From assembly GCF_905147045.1 (NCBI RefSeq), contig NC_065894.1, positions 9,151,501 to 9,215,500 on the forward strand: DNA of 64,000 bases, read 5' to 3'. Position 1 is the first letter of the stretch. The number at the start of each line of letters is the position of its first letter. Positions 53,197-64,000 of this stretch are shown in pieces. The DNA comes from Nymphalis io. Lineage: Eukaryota > Arthropoda > Insecta > Lepidoptera > Nymphalidae. Made by a program: the position numbers and the translations under genes. The notes beneath the pieces were generated by a model. The model was not told the origin of the DNA and searched no databases. It worked only from the letters and a program-made list of their open reading frames with translations.

Positions 53197-53463
53197 CGAC
53201 GGGCCGGTCGGCGTGGTTGGTAGATACTTGCCTTTCACGCCGAAGGTTGTGGGATCGATTCCCACCCAGCACAGAAATTTGTGTGCATGAACATGTCTGT
53301 TTGTCCCGAGTCTGGGTGTAATTATGTATATAAGTATGTATTTACAAAAGAAAAGTAGTATATCAGTTGTCTAGTTTCCATAGTACAAACTCTGCTTAGT
53401 TTGGGATCAGATGACCGTGTGTGAATAATGTCCCAGGATATTATTATTATTATTATTACATCA
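53197..53463 (+). repeat. SINE family E copy
   Basis: CGGGCCGGTCGGCGTGGTTG head, a B box altered to GGGATCGATTCCC, body as in 9881-10126, ending CCCAGGATATTATTATTATT. Confidence 0.88.
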
Positions 53464-53854
53464 AGTAATTGAATAACTTGCAAAAAGTCCTACTGTCTGA
53501 ATAAAAACACTGTTCATATTCATTAAAATTGCAAATCGTATTAAAGTTTGATATTAGCAAGAGTTTTCTTACGTAATTATCGATGTAATAATTATGGTAA
53601 TGCCCTGAATTAAGCTGGTCGGACCGCTTCATTTAAATATTTCGCCTACTGGACGGAATTTGTTTCACTTGCCACCTTTTCCGAGTTTTGCGTTTCAATG
53701 TAATAAAAAAACAGCTTCATGTATTTTTATTTAAGTTATTTAAGGCTTAAAGTGTGATTTGAATTACTTGTGTTTTCGTTTTTAGTATTAGGAGTTAAAA
53801 TGGAAGCAGTTCGTGTGATTAACACTTGGTGTGTATATATTTTTTTTATTAATT

Positions 53855-54187
53855 ATGTCCTCACCACTGATTTCACCACGACGGTCAATCACAGCTGACA
53901 TTAATCGTCTGCGCAAGAGAAAGATAATGTACAAGTATGTGCGTTTGTGCACATACTTTTACAGTTGTACAGTTGCATTCTGTCACGCTAAGTCCCTTAC
54001 ATACCTACTTGTCGAATGATCAACGATGGCACGGAAACCCAATCACAATCCGGCCGCTTCCTAACACGTGGTTGTTATCAAGAATATCTTGACAAAAAAT
54101 CCAATATATTTAATTGATCAGACACAGGATTCGAACCCGCGACCCTATGGTCTGCAGCCGTATATCGAAGCATTAAGACGTAAGAAA
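53855..54187 (-). repeat. tRNA-derived SINE family D
   Basis: The - strand head contains TCTGCAGACCATAGGG-type complement and the B box GGTTCGAATCC near 54130. The low-coordinate end TCACCACTGATTTCACCACG recalls family C, so C and D may be related. Confidence 0.6.
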
Positions 54188-54851
54188 TAACAGCACTGAG
54201 AAGTTCATAATAATATTCATATAATAAAACTAGCAGATGAACGATTTTGAAGATAAAGAAGATACTATATATATATAATAATATTTGGATTCATAAATAT
54301 CATATTTTACATTACATACCTTCCTGTCTCAGTTTCTATATAAAGATGTTTACCTGAAACGATAAAGCTTCATTAGAAACATTTTAAAAATAGAAAAAAG
54401 AATAATTATATTTATATACGGTTACAAAATTACCTAAGTTATTTACAAAGACGTATGAAGCTAACAATGGATAGTCATTGCCACTAAGATGACTCAGTAA
54501 CATCTTTAATTATTATAATTTTGTATTCGGTTCAGTTTTTTGCTAAACAAATTCAATATTAAGTACTTTTTAATCTCTTTGGTTTATAATCATATAATTT
54601 TTTTTTTGTGGTTTTCGAGCTGCAATCTCTCAAAATTATTGTCCAAAATGCCATTTTATATTCTGAGAAAATTGGCGTTATTCAAATGCGTCTTAATAAA
54701 AACGTTTCGTATTTTCGAAGTATCATGTGTACTCGAATATACATATATTATATAACGTAAAAACATATAAAAACGACTAACTCGTTACGTTTTGCTCAAA
54801 ACGATCGAAACGGTTACTGATGAAGATTAACGATTCGTTGAAGATTTTTAT

Positions 54852-55147
54852 GTTTTTTTTAAATAGAATAGGAAGGCGAACGAGCATATGGGCCACCTGA
54901 TGGTAAGTGATCACCACCGCCTATAGACATTGGCATTGTAAGAAATGTTAACCATCGCTTACATCACCAATGCGCCACCAACCTTGGGAACTAAAATGTT
55001 ATGTCCCTTGGGCCTATTATTACACTGACTCACTCACACTTCAAACTGGAACACAACAATACCAAGTACTGCTGTTTTGCGGTAGAATACCTGATGAGTG
55101 GGTGGTACCTACCCAGGCGAGCTTGCACAAAGCGCTACCATCAGTAT
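54852..55147 (-). repeat. SINE family A, near full length
   Basis: AATAGAATAGGAAGGCGAAC to GCACAAAGCGCTACCATCAG, well conserved. Confidence 0.88.
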
Positions 55148-56540
55148 CTTTAATAATAATGTATTGCTTTTACTGACTGTAATTACTTATGTGTAACAAA
55201 TAAGTAACTAAAGATATATAATGATGGTTTATATTTCTCGCTACTTACGATTCACTACTGTCACTTGTTGTTAATTTTATTTAGGATTAAAAATATTTTG
55301 ATTTCATATAGGCAATATTGAATGTCAATTTAAATATATATTAACTGTCTTTACTGTAATGCCAAAACTAATGTATCATATATAATAAAAATTAATAAAA
55401 AAAATAGAATACATATTAATTAAATCAATTCACTTAGAAAACAAACTTATTAAATAAATTATTATATAGAAATTTTGTAGGAAAAACTGTGCCCCTTGAT
55501 TACCTTGATTGACGTAAATCTGAACGGAAACCAATTGAAAACGACTCATGCGCATCAGCCCATATCCAACAAAAAGGTTAAACCGCGTCAGTTACCGTTG
55601 AATTACGTTATTTTTTAATATTATAAAAAAAAACACTTTCGTAATAAAAATAACAAGTAAATTAAGTGAATAATTGATGTAATTAAACATGACTTCGGAT
55701 ATAAATATACGATTGAGCATAAACATCAGCAGAAATAACTAAAAATATAAAATATGATTTGTGCTTAGCGATATCTTATAAATAAATATTGAAATATTTA
55801 CTAAATATTAGCAATTTATGTTTGCCTAATACTAAGTAGGCATTAGTGTATTGTAATCTAGGCCGCAAGTGACGTCAATGTGCTCCTTCGGCACCAAAGA
55901 CACGTTTGTGTTGATGTAAAAGTATTTTTGCTTATTAAATTATATTTATGAAGGTCAATAGGAATTTTAATCCTAAGAATATACGTGACAAAGTCGAAAA
56001 TGGAATAACGTATTCGTGCCAATTTTATGCAAGGTCGTAGAACGAACACATGTCAAATTAAGAATTACTTTTTTATTTTATATTTTTTTCTGGTATATTT
56101 TTTTTGTCATCAGTACAATATTGTTTACGCTCTTTAAAAAACTGGTTTCATATTAACTCTTGTTATATTTTATTTTATTTATTAAATAAACATGTATTTT
56201 TTTATTTCTTCGACTATTGTCTGTAAATAATAATGGGAAGGTCCGAACGGAATCTTCCATGTTAGAGTACGCAGGTGGTACGTACTATGAATGTGTGAAC
56301 ATATTTAAATAATATAAAACTTTTATCGTATCTGTCTGTTTGCTAGTTCTTAAACTAGATGACGTTGGCTTTGGATGCAGTTTTCACCATTACTTAGGTA
56401 ACGAATCCGGTTAGAATTTTATATTATAGTAATAATTAGAGATGAATAGAGTTAAAGTACACATAATTATACAAAAAGAAATAGTCATTTCAAAACGGCG
56501 AATGTAGAAAATACAATGAATACGTATATTATTTGTGATT
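55148..56540. other. Gene-free stretch
   Basis: A CRE palindrome (55870-55877) lies in a GC-richer patch at 55860-56040. The 63-codon frame on the - strand there has no recognised homology. Confidence 0.45.
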
Positions 56541-56544
56541 ATAA

Positions 56545-56735
56545 TTGATCTCGTACTTGACGGTGAAGGAAAACATAGTAAGGAAAGCTGCATGTGTCTA
56601 ATTTCACTGAAATTCTGCCATATGTCTATTCCATACATTGGAGTAGCGTAGTGGAATAAGCTCCAAACCTTCTCCTCAAAAAAAGGAGAAGAGGCCTTAA
56701 CCCAACAGTGGGACAGTCACAGGCTGGTACTTTAC
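56545..56735 (+). repeat. SINE family B, 5'-truncated copy
   Basis: Normal orientation throughout: CTTGACGGTGAAGGAAAAC, GCATGTGTCTAATTTCACTG, GTAGTGGAATAAGCTCC, ACCCAACAGTGGGACAGTC. Confidence 0.85.
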
Positions 56736-57827
56736 CAATAACCAATACTATACCAATCTTGATTAACGAATTACATTAAATATACAATTCGAACGGATAT
56801 ATCGTCATAATTATTAATTATTAAATAATTTAATTGAGCTAATAAAGATATTTTGTACATTAATTATACACTAAATAATTTGTAATTATCATACTTGTGT
56901 GATAACTGCCCAATATATACAGATTAACGCATACTTATGTTTTTAGGTTAATATCTTGCGCACTTTACGTCAAATATTTTAAACGTTCTCCATAAGAGTT
57001 ATAACGTGAACTAGTTTTTACCCGTGACTTTATATCAATAAGGCTAACTACCTACATTGAACACTAATCAAATCGTTGAAACGGTTTCATTGAATGAAAG
57101 TTTTATATAATATTAAAGAAAGTTATCCTAACTTAGTCCTCTTAAAGTTGCGTAAGTTTTTTTTTTAAATTATTTAATTGTGATTTTTTTAATATCATAT
57201 ATTACGGCAAAGACTTACTTATACTTTATAAATAATATGTATTCACTTTACAATATAATTATGCGAATATAACATTTTAATATAATATAACCGCATGAAA
57301 TCTCTTTAGTGCTTGACCGTCGCCGATCGCAGAGCGCCGTCGATTATGATAACGTTATTTATTGTTTTTTTATATTATGAATGGATTCAGTAATGTGCAT
57401 TCAATAACAGCTCCTTAATATCGAGTATGAAATTGTGGCAATAATCCGACAAACGCAGCCTACTCATGTTATCTTTTATAAAATAATTATTACAAAATTT
57501 AGTACATGAAGACTTGGCGGTGCTTCCTCGGATTTCAATCCGTGATCTTCAATAATCTACCTGTTATATCCACTGAACAGCTGGTCAATCAAATTTCCGC
57601 ATAGGTAGGTACTCTGTGTAAGTATTCATTTTGGGAGAGTAATTTTTGTGCGATAGTACCTCCCACTGTTTGCTTTTATCAACACTGAAATAACGGATGT
57701 TTATTGATAATATTATGTTGTTTAAACGTTTTATCTGTAATAAATTGCCGTTTAAATTTTAATTCATTCATTTTTTAAATGGTAATTGATAGTAATAATC
57801 TTTCATTGCAGTTAAACGTTGATATCC

Positions 57828-57995
57828 TACAAAAAAATCGAACTAATATTATAAATTCGAAAGTTAATTTGTCTGTTTGTTCCAGTTTCACGCCTCAACT
57901 AATTTACCAATTATCATACAATTATACACATTATCAGGGATTCAAAAAAGGAAATAACACCTAACACCTACCCGTCAGACGTGGACGAAGCCGCG
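57828..57995 (+). repeat. Dispersed repeat, LINE-tail type
   Basis: CTAATATTATAAATTCGAA, TTTGTCTGTTTGTTCCAG, CCCGTCAGACGTGGACGAAG. It accounts for the 61-codon frame seen here. Confidence 0.5.
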
Positions 57996-58814
57996 ATATT
58001 TTTAATGTCCAAAAATTCATACTGTCCGGACTGGCAAACATTTTGCACTACACATTTTCACTGCTCATTAATTGCATAGAAATTAAAACTAAAATCAATT
58101 AACTAAACAACTGATCCTCAAAATAGTTAAACAATAGAAACGAAAGAAGTAGGACGCACGTGTCATACGAGCGTGTCATAAATCAATGCACAAACAATCT
58201 CAAAACCAGCTCAGTATGTTCAATGCTGCACTTCGATAGTTGTATAATTGTCCTCAGCATCTAAGTTGTATTAACTTATTTTTTATCTTTACATAACATA
58301 ATTAACACGGCTCAAAAATTATAATATAACGAGATAAAAAAAGATAATCCCAAGGTATATCCCGGCTAAGATTTTAACTATTTTGTTAAGCTTCAATAAT
58401 TTCAAATGAATCTCGTTTCACTCCTCGCAAACATTGTAATGTCTCATTTCATATGCGTAAGTGAACACGTATTACATCAGCAAAAAAAAATCACATCCAA
58501 GGTTGACGTCGCGTTGACAATACCACAGCCTTATCCAATTTCTACAAGTTGACGTGACATTAACATTTTCTTATTATGAACAGTTGTGTACAATTGTTAC
58601 ATGTAAATATCAGTAACAAGCTGTTTCGCGTGGTTTTACCCGCATTAAATCTACTCCACCCCGGAAGGCCGTAGCGTAATATCGATGAATTTCGATTGGG
58701 AGTCCATGGGAGATTAGCGCGTTTAAACAAACAAACTTTGCAGCTTTATTATATTGGTATAGATTTCAGTAACGTGAAATAGACGAGACTCAATTGATTG
58801 TTGCATTCACACGA

Positions 58815-58880
58815 AAGAAAAAGGGAGAGAAGGCCCAGCAGTGGGACATTAACAGGCTGTTACTGATTACTGATTACTGA
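58815..58880 (+). repeat. SINE family B 3'-end fragment
   Basis: GGGAGAGAAGGCCCAGCAG, GACATTAACAGGCTGTTAC, then a (TGATTAC)n-type tail. Confidence 0.75.
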
Positions 58881-59269
58881 CACGAAGGAAGAGTATCTGA
58901 TTTGTGGTAGTGCGCTGAACTGGTTAAAGTCACATATAATACAGTGTGGACCTTATATTATGTAATCTTTATATACATACATAAAAATACAATAAAATTA
59001 CATTAATTATAAATAATAAAAAAAAAAACAAATTTATTTATTTCTTCATATAAAATTATCCTTCTAAATAGTGAACCACTACTTAAGTGCGAACATATAT
59101 TTAAGTACTTAATTTGAATACTTCAATTACGTAATAAATTATTAATTATTTGGTCCAACTGCGTTATTATAGAAGACATATACGTCTGCGTCAATTAAAA
59201 CTGCGACTTTTAGTTCATTCATTCATTCCGACTATCTCTGACCATCATTAAGCATAATGCCTTCTAATC

Positions 59270-59320
59270 ACTTACTCCATTGTGCGCGTTATGACGTCAG
59301 AAGGTTAGCAGTGACGTCTA
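59270..59320 (-). promoter_or_regulatory. Possible distal IP3K promoter and start
   Basis: On the - strand: a near-CRE AGACGTCA at 59319-59312, a perfect CRE at 59299-59292, then CACAATGGA at 59284-59276 followed directly by donor GTAAGT. Start context and donor are both near consensus. Link to IP3K is speculative. Confidence 0.25.
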
Positions 59321-60070
59321 TTAGGTAAGGTGATCACCCAACAACAAGCTGTGAATCAATGAAATAACGCACGCCGATTGTTAGTCAATACCTACAATTC
59401 GTGTTTTTTTCTAATATGCCTGAATTTTTATAAGGTTTGGGTATGGATATCTAAAAAAAGGTTTTATATGAAGATTTCAATTACTCTATGTATTATATTG
59501 TATGTTTGTTCTTTACGTCAATACTTACGTGTCTTTTTCAGGTTATTTTTTTTTTATTTAAATTTTATTTTACACAAAAAAAATCGTTTTTCATGTCTAT
59601 CATTTTTGAATTATTAGTAAAATAATTAATTTTTTTAGAATCTTAATTATTGTCTAAATATGTTGTGCGTAAATAATATTATAGCATGTTAAACGGAGTG
59701 GACGTCCTCCCTAACGACCGTTACCATATTATCACGAATTTAAACTTCAATTCTTATCATAATGGACGACGCCAGATAAATAGTAATTTAAATGCTATAA
59801 AGTTTTATGAGGTTTTATTTTAGGTATCTTTTAATTGCTGGCTTTTATAGATATTCAGAGAACAGGTACGTCGTTTATTATTATTTATTTTATATCTAGA
59901 ACTATTCGTAAAAAGTTATGTACTTAGAACAATAACAGTAACAGTTTCGTTTGAAACTTCGATAACTTCGTATGAATCTTTACTTACATTCAAAGAACCT
60001 TTAAAGTAAGAGACACGAGTGAATATTCGCGAATACACGCGAAAATAACTGTTACTGTTATTGTTGTATT

Positions 60071-60343
60071 GCGGACGAGCATATGGGCCACCTGATGGTA
60101 AGTGGTCACCAACGCTCTTAGACATTGGCATTGTAAGAAATGTCAACCATCGCTTACATATCCAATGCGCCACCAACCTTGGGAACTAAGATTTTATGTC
60201 CCTTGTGCCTGTAATTACACTGGCTCACTCACCCTTCAAACCGGAACACAACAATATCAAGTATTGCTGTTTTGCGGTAGAATATCTGATGAGTGGGTGG
60301 TACCTACCCAGACGAGCTTGCACAAAGCTCTACCACCAGTAAA
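60071..60343 (-). repeat. SINE family A, near full length and well conserved
   Basis: GCGGACGAGCATATGGGCC to CTCTACCACCAGTAAAAAA. The two ORFs here are frames through the SINE. Confidence 0.9.
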
Positions 60344-61267
60344 AAAAAAGTATTAAGTATTTGATTGATGATTTGTTGAAATAATTATCACTTAAAAGAG
60401 ATCCTTCTTAAATAAGAAGCAATATATTTATTGTGATTTCGATAGTGATATTCGGATATTTAAAGAAGTAAATAAATATTTATCTACGATATTTACATAA
60501 AATTTTAGCAGCTATACATATATTTATGAATTACTCAAACGACAATCGTTACGTTACATATACGGACGCCATCTTGGTGGTCGTTAATGAATGCGCGATT
60601 TTATTTCATCAACACCATAAATTGGCATAATGCTTATTCATTGTCATAATTTTCTTATATAATAGCATGCAAATTTATTGTTAACGATGTATTATATTAC
60701 TATTAGTGCAATTACAAAGGACTATCAAACTGTCTTAAAGTTTTTGAGTTCTTGGAGTTCTTGGAGTAGGAATACGTACGTATATTTACGTACTTTTTAC
60801 ATTATAATTAAATAAAATATATTATTGTTATTAACCGTATTTAGTTATATTTTATTTTTTAAACAATATATTTTATATTTTTGTTTAAATAATTAAGATT
60901 ATTTTTTTTAAATAAAAAATAATAATACACTCAGTTCATAAACAAAATCTAGATATATAATAATATATATTTACGGCCTTATAAATGTTTTTAGCGGTTG
61001 ATTAGTTGAACAATGCTATGTCTTCTTCTATCGCATGTCAAATCACTTATGACAGAAAGAGCGAAATCTTTTTATAACTAAATAGCTGCTAAGCAACGTT
61101 TATAAGTGAGGCAGTTAATTATAAGTAATTGACATATTATGACTACCATTCATCCTTTCGGAAGATTGACTACTGCATTAATTGTCAATTATTTTTGATA
61201 GAATAGATACTACGAATAACTGTTTGCAAAAAAGCTAGCTCTTAATATTCGTGTTTATTTTTATCGA
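60344..61267. other. Gene-free stretch
   Basis: AT-rich, nothing recognised. Confidence 0.5.
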
Positions 61268-61440
61268 TTACTAGCTACCTGCCTACTACCCGTGTGGAGC
61301 TGACGGGTAGAACAATCTACCTAAAACGTTTGAGCCAGGGACCTTCGCGGTGCAGAAAAACTCACTAAAGTTTCATCAAAATCGGATCATTGATTTAGAA
61401 ACGCATAGATGACAAACGTATATACATTATTTTTTGTTTA
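61268..61440 (+). repeat. Dispersed repeat, LINE-tail type
   Basis: CTACCCGTGTGGAGCTGACG, AAGTTTCATCAAAATCGGAT, GATTTAGAAACGCATAG. Confidence 0.5.
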
Positions 61441-64000
61441 TGTATATTTACACACCTGTGATGGCAATACTGAAACTCCAAATAAAAAAACCGTTCTTAT
61501 AGATTTACGATTTTTCATATACGACCAAGTATAATAAACAAAATGAAGTCATAATTATAATGAGCACCGTTACATTAATTTAAGAATTGTCATTGTAATA
61601 AGTAAATTTTAAATATTTTGTTTTTTTTTAAAAAAAAAAAAGGTAACGAGAATGTCGCGAATGTGGCGTCAATTTTCTTGACTTCGTAAAAAAATAACTC
61701 ACAACACGCTTATTATTTGTACTTCATTTTATTACATTTACAATTACACAACGCGATTGCAGATTGAAGATGAAATCTATACATGTAATTAAAAATAAGT
61801 TTAATAATAATAAATTACTCACGAACAAAGTATATGTACCGAGAGTTCTTAAAAAATAGCAGTGGATCGAAACATAATTATATTATTACAATTTGGACTT
61901 TAATGAGTTGAAAACAAGGGCGAAAATTGTACGCTACATATAAATTTTATAAAAAAACAGTTTTGTCATATTTCTCAGCTTTTTCTAAACACTATTTTAC
62001 AAATATATTGATTACGGATGTCGCTTTAAATAACTCATTGTATGAATAATAAAACCTAAATGTGGCGTTGTTAATGATAAAATTCATTCGCTTTTAAATA
62101 ATATTATCATTTTGACACAGTGTGTCTTAGAGTAATCACTAATCGCAATTAAATTTTAGTAATGGACTTTGTCCAAAATATATTTATATATGTGTGTAAC
62201 AATTTATATATGTTATCAGAAAATACACGATCGATTTTTATATGAAATTTTAAAAACAATTGCACATAGAATAAATCTATGATTTCAGCTGATTTAAAAA
62301 AAATATAATAAAAAGTGAAAGCGCATTCGGACAAGAAATGTCAATTTTCGTATTTGACATTTAACAGTAGAAATTTATTAACATACATATCAGATTTCGT
62401 GTTAACGGCTTTGTATAAAAAGGTTATATGTATTACGCAATTTTTTATTAATCTCCGAATCAAACCATATAAATATAATTAAAAATCATAAAAAAAAATA
62501 TTCAATGAATTATAATAAATAAATAACATGGTAGGGAGTCAAATAACAAAAAGGCATCAACGATAATTATTTTAATATACGTAATTAAAAAAAATTGAAC
62601 AATGTATGAAATATTTATTTTAAGAAATAAATCAGCTTTAACTAATTAACGTTTTAATTACACTAAAAACAAATTTACTATATAAAGCTAATCTCACAAA
62701 GTAAACCACTAAATCTCTCGTTTTTTTTTATAATGTAGTTAAATACATTTTATTTAGCCTTGATAATATATTATGAAATTTGCATTAACGTTAACAGTAT
62801 AAAAATTTTCGTTTTAATCTTCACTAATACTTCGTATACATCTTTATTAACATGCAATAAACCTAAATAATAATGTGCGCAAAATTAAAAGAAAAAAGGT
62901 TTAAACGTATTCTATAATTTAAATGTATTCTAAATATTAAATTTTATTCCCCTTTCAATGGATTTCTTTTTAACTAGAATAAGAAGAGTCGGCAATCTTT
63001 ATGAACGTCATTCTCGGAATACATTTGATAAAAATAAATGTTTCTTTGATGAATAAACAGTAGGCATCTTTGACATACGTTACAATGAGAACGCTGTGTC
63101 ATGTAAGATCAGCATTGTAAACATTCAACATAAACCAAACGAAACGAAAGACGGACAAGGAATACAGAATCAGATACATGTAACAAATTGTTATGTATAT
63201 TGCTAGAACTTTTTAACTCTTTGCTTAAAAACTTAAAATGAATGAATCCGTTTTTATTTGAAAAATCAAAAAAAATAAATAGAAAATCGTCGACGAGAGT
63301 TCGATTTATGATTTTCGAAGTGTATGTGTTTGGGTATGTAAGTGTGTGCGTATTATAGGTTATTTGTTGTTATTTTACATACATGTGCACCAAATAAACA
63401 AATTAAAGTGTACATAAAACATAAATGGTAATAAATTATATGTAATGTAATGAAATCAACACAACGAACTTAAACAAGCCATTACAATGTGATACTAAAA
63501 TAATAAGTTCATAAAACATGCACATTTCATTTATTAATTACACATTAGTTACACGTACTTGTTTTTGTACATATCACATCTACATATATCTCCTGCGCAG
63601 ATAGCTAGAGTTCAACAGGTTATTCAGTAGCTGTTAACTTCTTGTTTCATTTTTGTAATGTTGAAAATCAACTTTCGGTGATACACTATTTTGTGTATCT
63701 TTTTGAAAATATAAGTGAAGAGGGTTTCATGAAACAAAAAGATGATTTTAAAGTAACTCGCAGTTTATAAGTTGATTACAGAGGCCATTTAACCATTATG
63801 CTTGTAGCTCTTAAAGTTTTTTAACATGAGAGCTGAAAATACCATAATGTGTATAGTGACTTAAAACGTTCATAAATGCAACAAATTTAATAAGACTAAA
63901 AATGCGACATAAAACCTTCATCTACCATTATAACTAATGTCGCATATTACCTTCTGGCTGTAAACTGTTATGTAGTATTCGTGCTCAACGCTGAGTTTTT
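61441..64000. other. Gene-free right end of the window
   Basis: Strongly AT-rich. No exon, RNA gene or SINE recognised on either strand. Confidence 0.5.

Noticed and set aside
55858..56049. 63-residue ORF on the - strand near a CRE site
   Set aside because: No recognised domain, no compatible splice partner found, AT-driven codons.
60102..60356. 84-residue ORF (RHQPWELRFYVPCACNYTGS)
   Set aside because: It is a frame through SINE A; near-identical peptides appear at 7279, 54970 and other copies.
1..64000. CRISPR arrays, bacterial operons or phage genes
   Set aside because: No short regularly spaced repeats and no prokaryotic gene layout; introns and SINEs show a eukaryote.

Overview
The window is AT-rich (roughly 30% GC by eye) and intron-bearing. 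It is packed with tRNA-derived SINEs, CR1/Jockey- and R1-type LINE remnants, a mariner and small MITEs. The repeat families and the protein sequences point to a lepidopteran, probably a nymphalid butterfly. Two protein-coding genes can be reconstructed exon by exon, and they face each other tail to tail.

1-24,976 (+ strand): a perfect 555-bp tandem duplication (239-1348), then a CpG-rich promoter-like island (3316-3417), then the two-pore-domain K+ leak channel ork1 (KCNK0 type). It has six coding exons (3740-3884, 20998-21177, 21400-21521, 21717-21957, 22500-22762, 22910-24976) that join in frame to 1005 residues. Intron 1 is about 17 kb and holds most of the transposon load, including a 5'-truncated LINE nested in a SINE and a dead mariner. 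The long cytoplasmic tail of the channel carries an expanded array of R-x-S-I-F-P-T-F modules.

24,977-36,900 (- strand): the 3' ends of the two genes lie 1.3 kb apart. The minus-strand gene is an inositol 1,4,5-trisphosphate 3-kinase (IP3K). Five exons give the calmodulin-binding segment and the whole kinase core (326 residues). A sixth, 5'-most coding exon (36551-36631) was found by reading the minus strand. It supplies a start codon, 27 in-frame residues and a leader free of upstream ATGs, just below an initiator, AP-1-like and CRE cluster. The complete short isoform would be 353 residues.

36,900-64,000: no recognisable gene. It holds R1-clade LINE debris, many SINE copies, two MITEs, microsatellites, a few promoter-like spots (CRE palindromes, best at 59.28 kb) and one unassigned small ORF (42705-42854).

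The strongest signals beyond routine annotation are: (i) the phospho-site-like repeat array in the channel tail; (ii) two LINE insertions with the same 3' junction inside copies of one SINE, while that LINE's 3' end shares a 19-nt hairpin core with the same SINE's 3' end; (iii) inverted or head-to-head SINE structures, one of which forms the sequence just before ork1 exon 2. Both genes act in membrane excitability and second-messenger signalling, but nothing in the sequence shows that they work together.
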